DNA of 64,000 nucleotides. Source: Gammaproteobacteria bacterium. Lineage in GTDB: Bacteria > Pseudomonadota > Gammaproteobacteria > Steroidobacterales > Foliamicaceae. The stretch is taken from contig JAPOWV010000027.1 of the NCBI GenBank assembly GCA_026707445.1, positions 124,001 to 188,000 of the forward strand, given 5' to 3'. Position numbers and translations under genes: made by a program. Positions within the stretch are counted from its first letter, which is position 1; every line of letters starts with the position of its first letter. Shown here piece by piece: positions 62,593 to 64,000 of the stretch. Below the pieces are notes generated by a model. It did no database searches. It was not told the DNA's origin and saw only the letters and a program-made list of their open reading frames with translations.

Positions 62593-64000
62593 GTGCGTAA
62601 GCGACCCAACGGATTAGTCCTGCTGGTAGCTCTTGCCGTGAGCGGCTGCAGCGACCGGAACGAAGGGCCGCAGGCATCCAGCGCGGTTGAACGGCCAAAC
62701 ATACTATTGATCGTGGCGGATGACCTCGGCTATGCGGACTTGGGTGTCCACGGGAGCGCTATCCAGACCCCTAACATTGACGGGCTCGCGGCAGTGGGTA
62801 GGTTGTTCACCCATTTTCATACAGCGCCAACTTGCGCGCCAACGCGGGCAATGTTACTGAGCGGCAACAATAATCACGTTGCCGGTATGGCTCGCCAGAA
62901 TGCGCGAAGCCTGGCCGGGCACTCGGTGCCGGGGTATGAAGGAAGTCTGTCAGACCGCATCGCCCCATTGCCCCGGTTGTTGCGCGATGCTGGTTATCAC
63001 ACTTACACCGTCGGCAAATGGGATTTGGGGTTGACCGCTGATACGAGCCCGCACAGCGCTGGGTTTACACGCTCATTCAGTATGCTCGAAAGTGCGGCCT
63101 CTCACTTTGACGATGTCGGGTATCTTGAGGGCGGCTCCACCTATTGGGAAGACTCGGATTTCTCTGAATACCCGGTCGGTCGTTACTCGACAGAAGTCTA
63201 TACGGACCGATTGATCGAGTTTATTGACTCGAACAAGGACGACGGAAACCCGTTCTTCGCCTATGCGGCCTTCACTTCGCCCCATTGGCCTCTGCAGGTA
63301 CCCGACGAGTACCTGGATTCATATGCGGGTCGCTACGACGATGGCTACGATGCCCTGCGCGAAACGAACTTTGCAGCCCTAAAAGCGGCCGGCATTATTC
63401 CGCTGGAGTCGTCACTGCCACCGCGCAACGAAGCGGTTACGCCTTGGGAAAATCTCAGTTCTGACGAGCAACGCCACGAGTCACGCAAGATGGAACTGTA
63501 TGCGGCTATGGTAGACAACCTCGACGATCACATCGGTCGACTGCTGAGCTATCTTAAGGAGCAAGGGCTTTACGAGAATACGTTGATTGTATTCATGTCA
63601 GATAATGGCGCTGCCGCTGAAGACTTCTATGATTTTGGCCCGTCTACTGAGTACCTCCGGGCAAACTTCAATAACGACTATGAAACGATGGGAACAGCTG
63701 TCTCGTTTGTTTCATACGGCGTGCCTTGGGCAGAAGCTGGCTCCGCGCCGTTCATGCGGCATAAGGGTTCTACGCGCCAAGGTGGGATCGTTGCGCCTAT
63801 GATCATCGCGGGGACTGGCGTTTCCAATGTTGGCACCGTGAATTCGGCCTACGTAACGGTGATGGATCTTGCCCCGACGTTTCTCGAGTTCGCGAAAGCG
63901 AACTATCCAGACGATGGCACTGTACAGTCAATGCTTGGCAAAAGCATTGCCGGACTACTTGCCGGAGAAACAGACACCGTCCACTCGAAAGAATACGTGA
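62593..64000 (+). CDS. Type I (formylglycine) sulfatase, 3' end outside the window
   Basis: A GTG at 62593, five bases after AGGAG, opens a frame that stays open to the window end (469 codons). The N-terminus looks like a lipoprotein signal (LLVALAVSGCSDR). Sulfatase features follow: NILLIVADDLGYADLG (metal Asp pair), the modification motif C81-APTR, SPHWPLQVP with an active-site His, and FMSDNGA. In the usual GKWHLG motif the His is replaced by Asp144 (GKWDLG). A sulfatase-maturing enzyme must act elsewhere. It is divergent from the Rieske operon; its substrate is unknown. Confidence 0.92.
   Translation, partial: MRKRPNGLVLLVALAVSGCSDRNEGPQASSAVERPNILLIVADDLGYADLGVHGSAIQTPNIDGLAAVGRLFTHFHTAPTCAPTRAMLLSGNNNHVAGMARQNARSLAGHSVPGYEGSLSDRIAPLPRLLRDAGYHTYTVGKWDLGLTADTSPHSAGFTRSFSMLESAASHFDDVGYLEGGSTYWEDSDFSEYPVGRYSTEVYTDRLIEFIDSNKDDGNPFFAYAAFTSPHWPLQVPDEYLDSYAGRYDDGYDALRETNFAALKAAGIIPLESSLPPRNEAVTPWENLSSDEQRHESRKMELYAAMVDNLDDHIGRLLSYLKEQGLYENTLIVFMSDNGAAAEDFYDFGPSTEYLRANFNNDYETMGTAVSFVSYGVPWAEAGSAPFMRHKGSTRQGGIVAPMIIAGTGVSNVGTVNSAYVTVMDLAPTFLEFAKANYPDDGTVQSMLGKSIAGLLAGETDTVHSKEYV

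Noticed and set aside
1..64000. CRISPR arrays, tRNA or rRNA genes, integrases
   Set aside because: No regularly spaced repeat array was seen, no rRNA-like stretch, and no gap contained a convincing tRNA cloverleaf; no integrase-like protein is encoded.

Overview
The window looks like a chromosomal piece of a GC-rich gammaproteobacterium, probably an uncultured or environmental one. The best evidence is the block from about 23.1 to 33.2 kb (rdgB, rph, yicC, gmk, rpoZ, spoT, ridA, recG), which follows the usual gammaproteobacterial grouping. I cannot name a genus. By eye, the left 35 kb is clearly richer in GC (low to mid 60s %) than the right 29 kb (about 50 to 57 %). The right part behaves like an acquired catabolic island.

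Region 1 (1-20.7 kb) is the most interesting. It holds a dispersed RiPP locus of the thiazole/oxazole type. On the minus strand is an operon of an AlkB-type hydroxylase fused to a GlnE-like domain, a fused cyclodehydratase (E1-like domain plus YcaO) and an unrecognised 380-residue protein. About 8-10 kb away is an 84-residue precursor with a nitrile-hydratase-type (NHLP) leader that ends in a tiny Cys-Cys-Cys core. Next to the precursor are a TPR protein, an MpaB-like putative oxygenase, an MMPL/RND exporter and a LolA-like protein. A second MMPL exporter with a methyltransferase lies at the left edge. Between the two halves sit an outer-membrane barrel gene, ubiA, and a tight four-gene sulfation operon (sulfotransferase, flavin amine-oxidase-like protein, cysD, cysNC). 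The sulfation operon is followed by an IS1380 transposase remnant, so it may be an insertion.

Region 2 (20.7-35 kb) is mostly core: a 31-bp perfect inverted repeat between convergent genes, a TVP38 membrane protein, an MFS transporter, a cluster of DnaA-box-like sites, nucleotide-pool and RNA enzymes, the gmk-rpoZ-spoT-recG block, an Old-Yellow-Enzyme-type flavoprotein and an M28 peptidase.

Region 3 (35-64 kb) resembles an aromatic-acid or similar catabolic island: a TonB receptor, an AMP-forming CoA ligase, two RraA/LigK-like proteins, a LigB-type extradiol dioxygenase, a LigJ-type hydratase, a phthalate-dioxygenase-type Rieske oxygenase, a ferredoxin, a cytochrome c, a TAXI-TRAP transporter, secreted amidohydrolase, esterase and flavoprotein, and a partial sulfatase. 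A short semi-palindrome, TTTA-N4-TAAA, occurs in the promoter gaps of nearly every transcription unit of this island, which suggests one shared regulator. Decayed mobile elements (IS1380 and IS3-type remnants, a pair of matching IS-like ends) and an M20 peptidase remnant show active remodelling.
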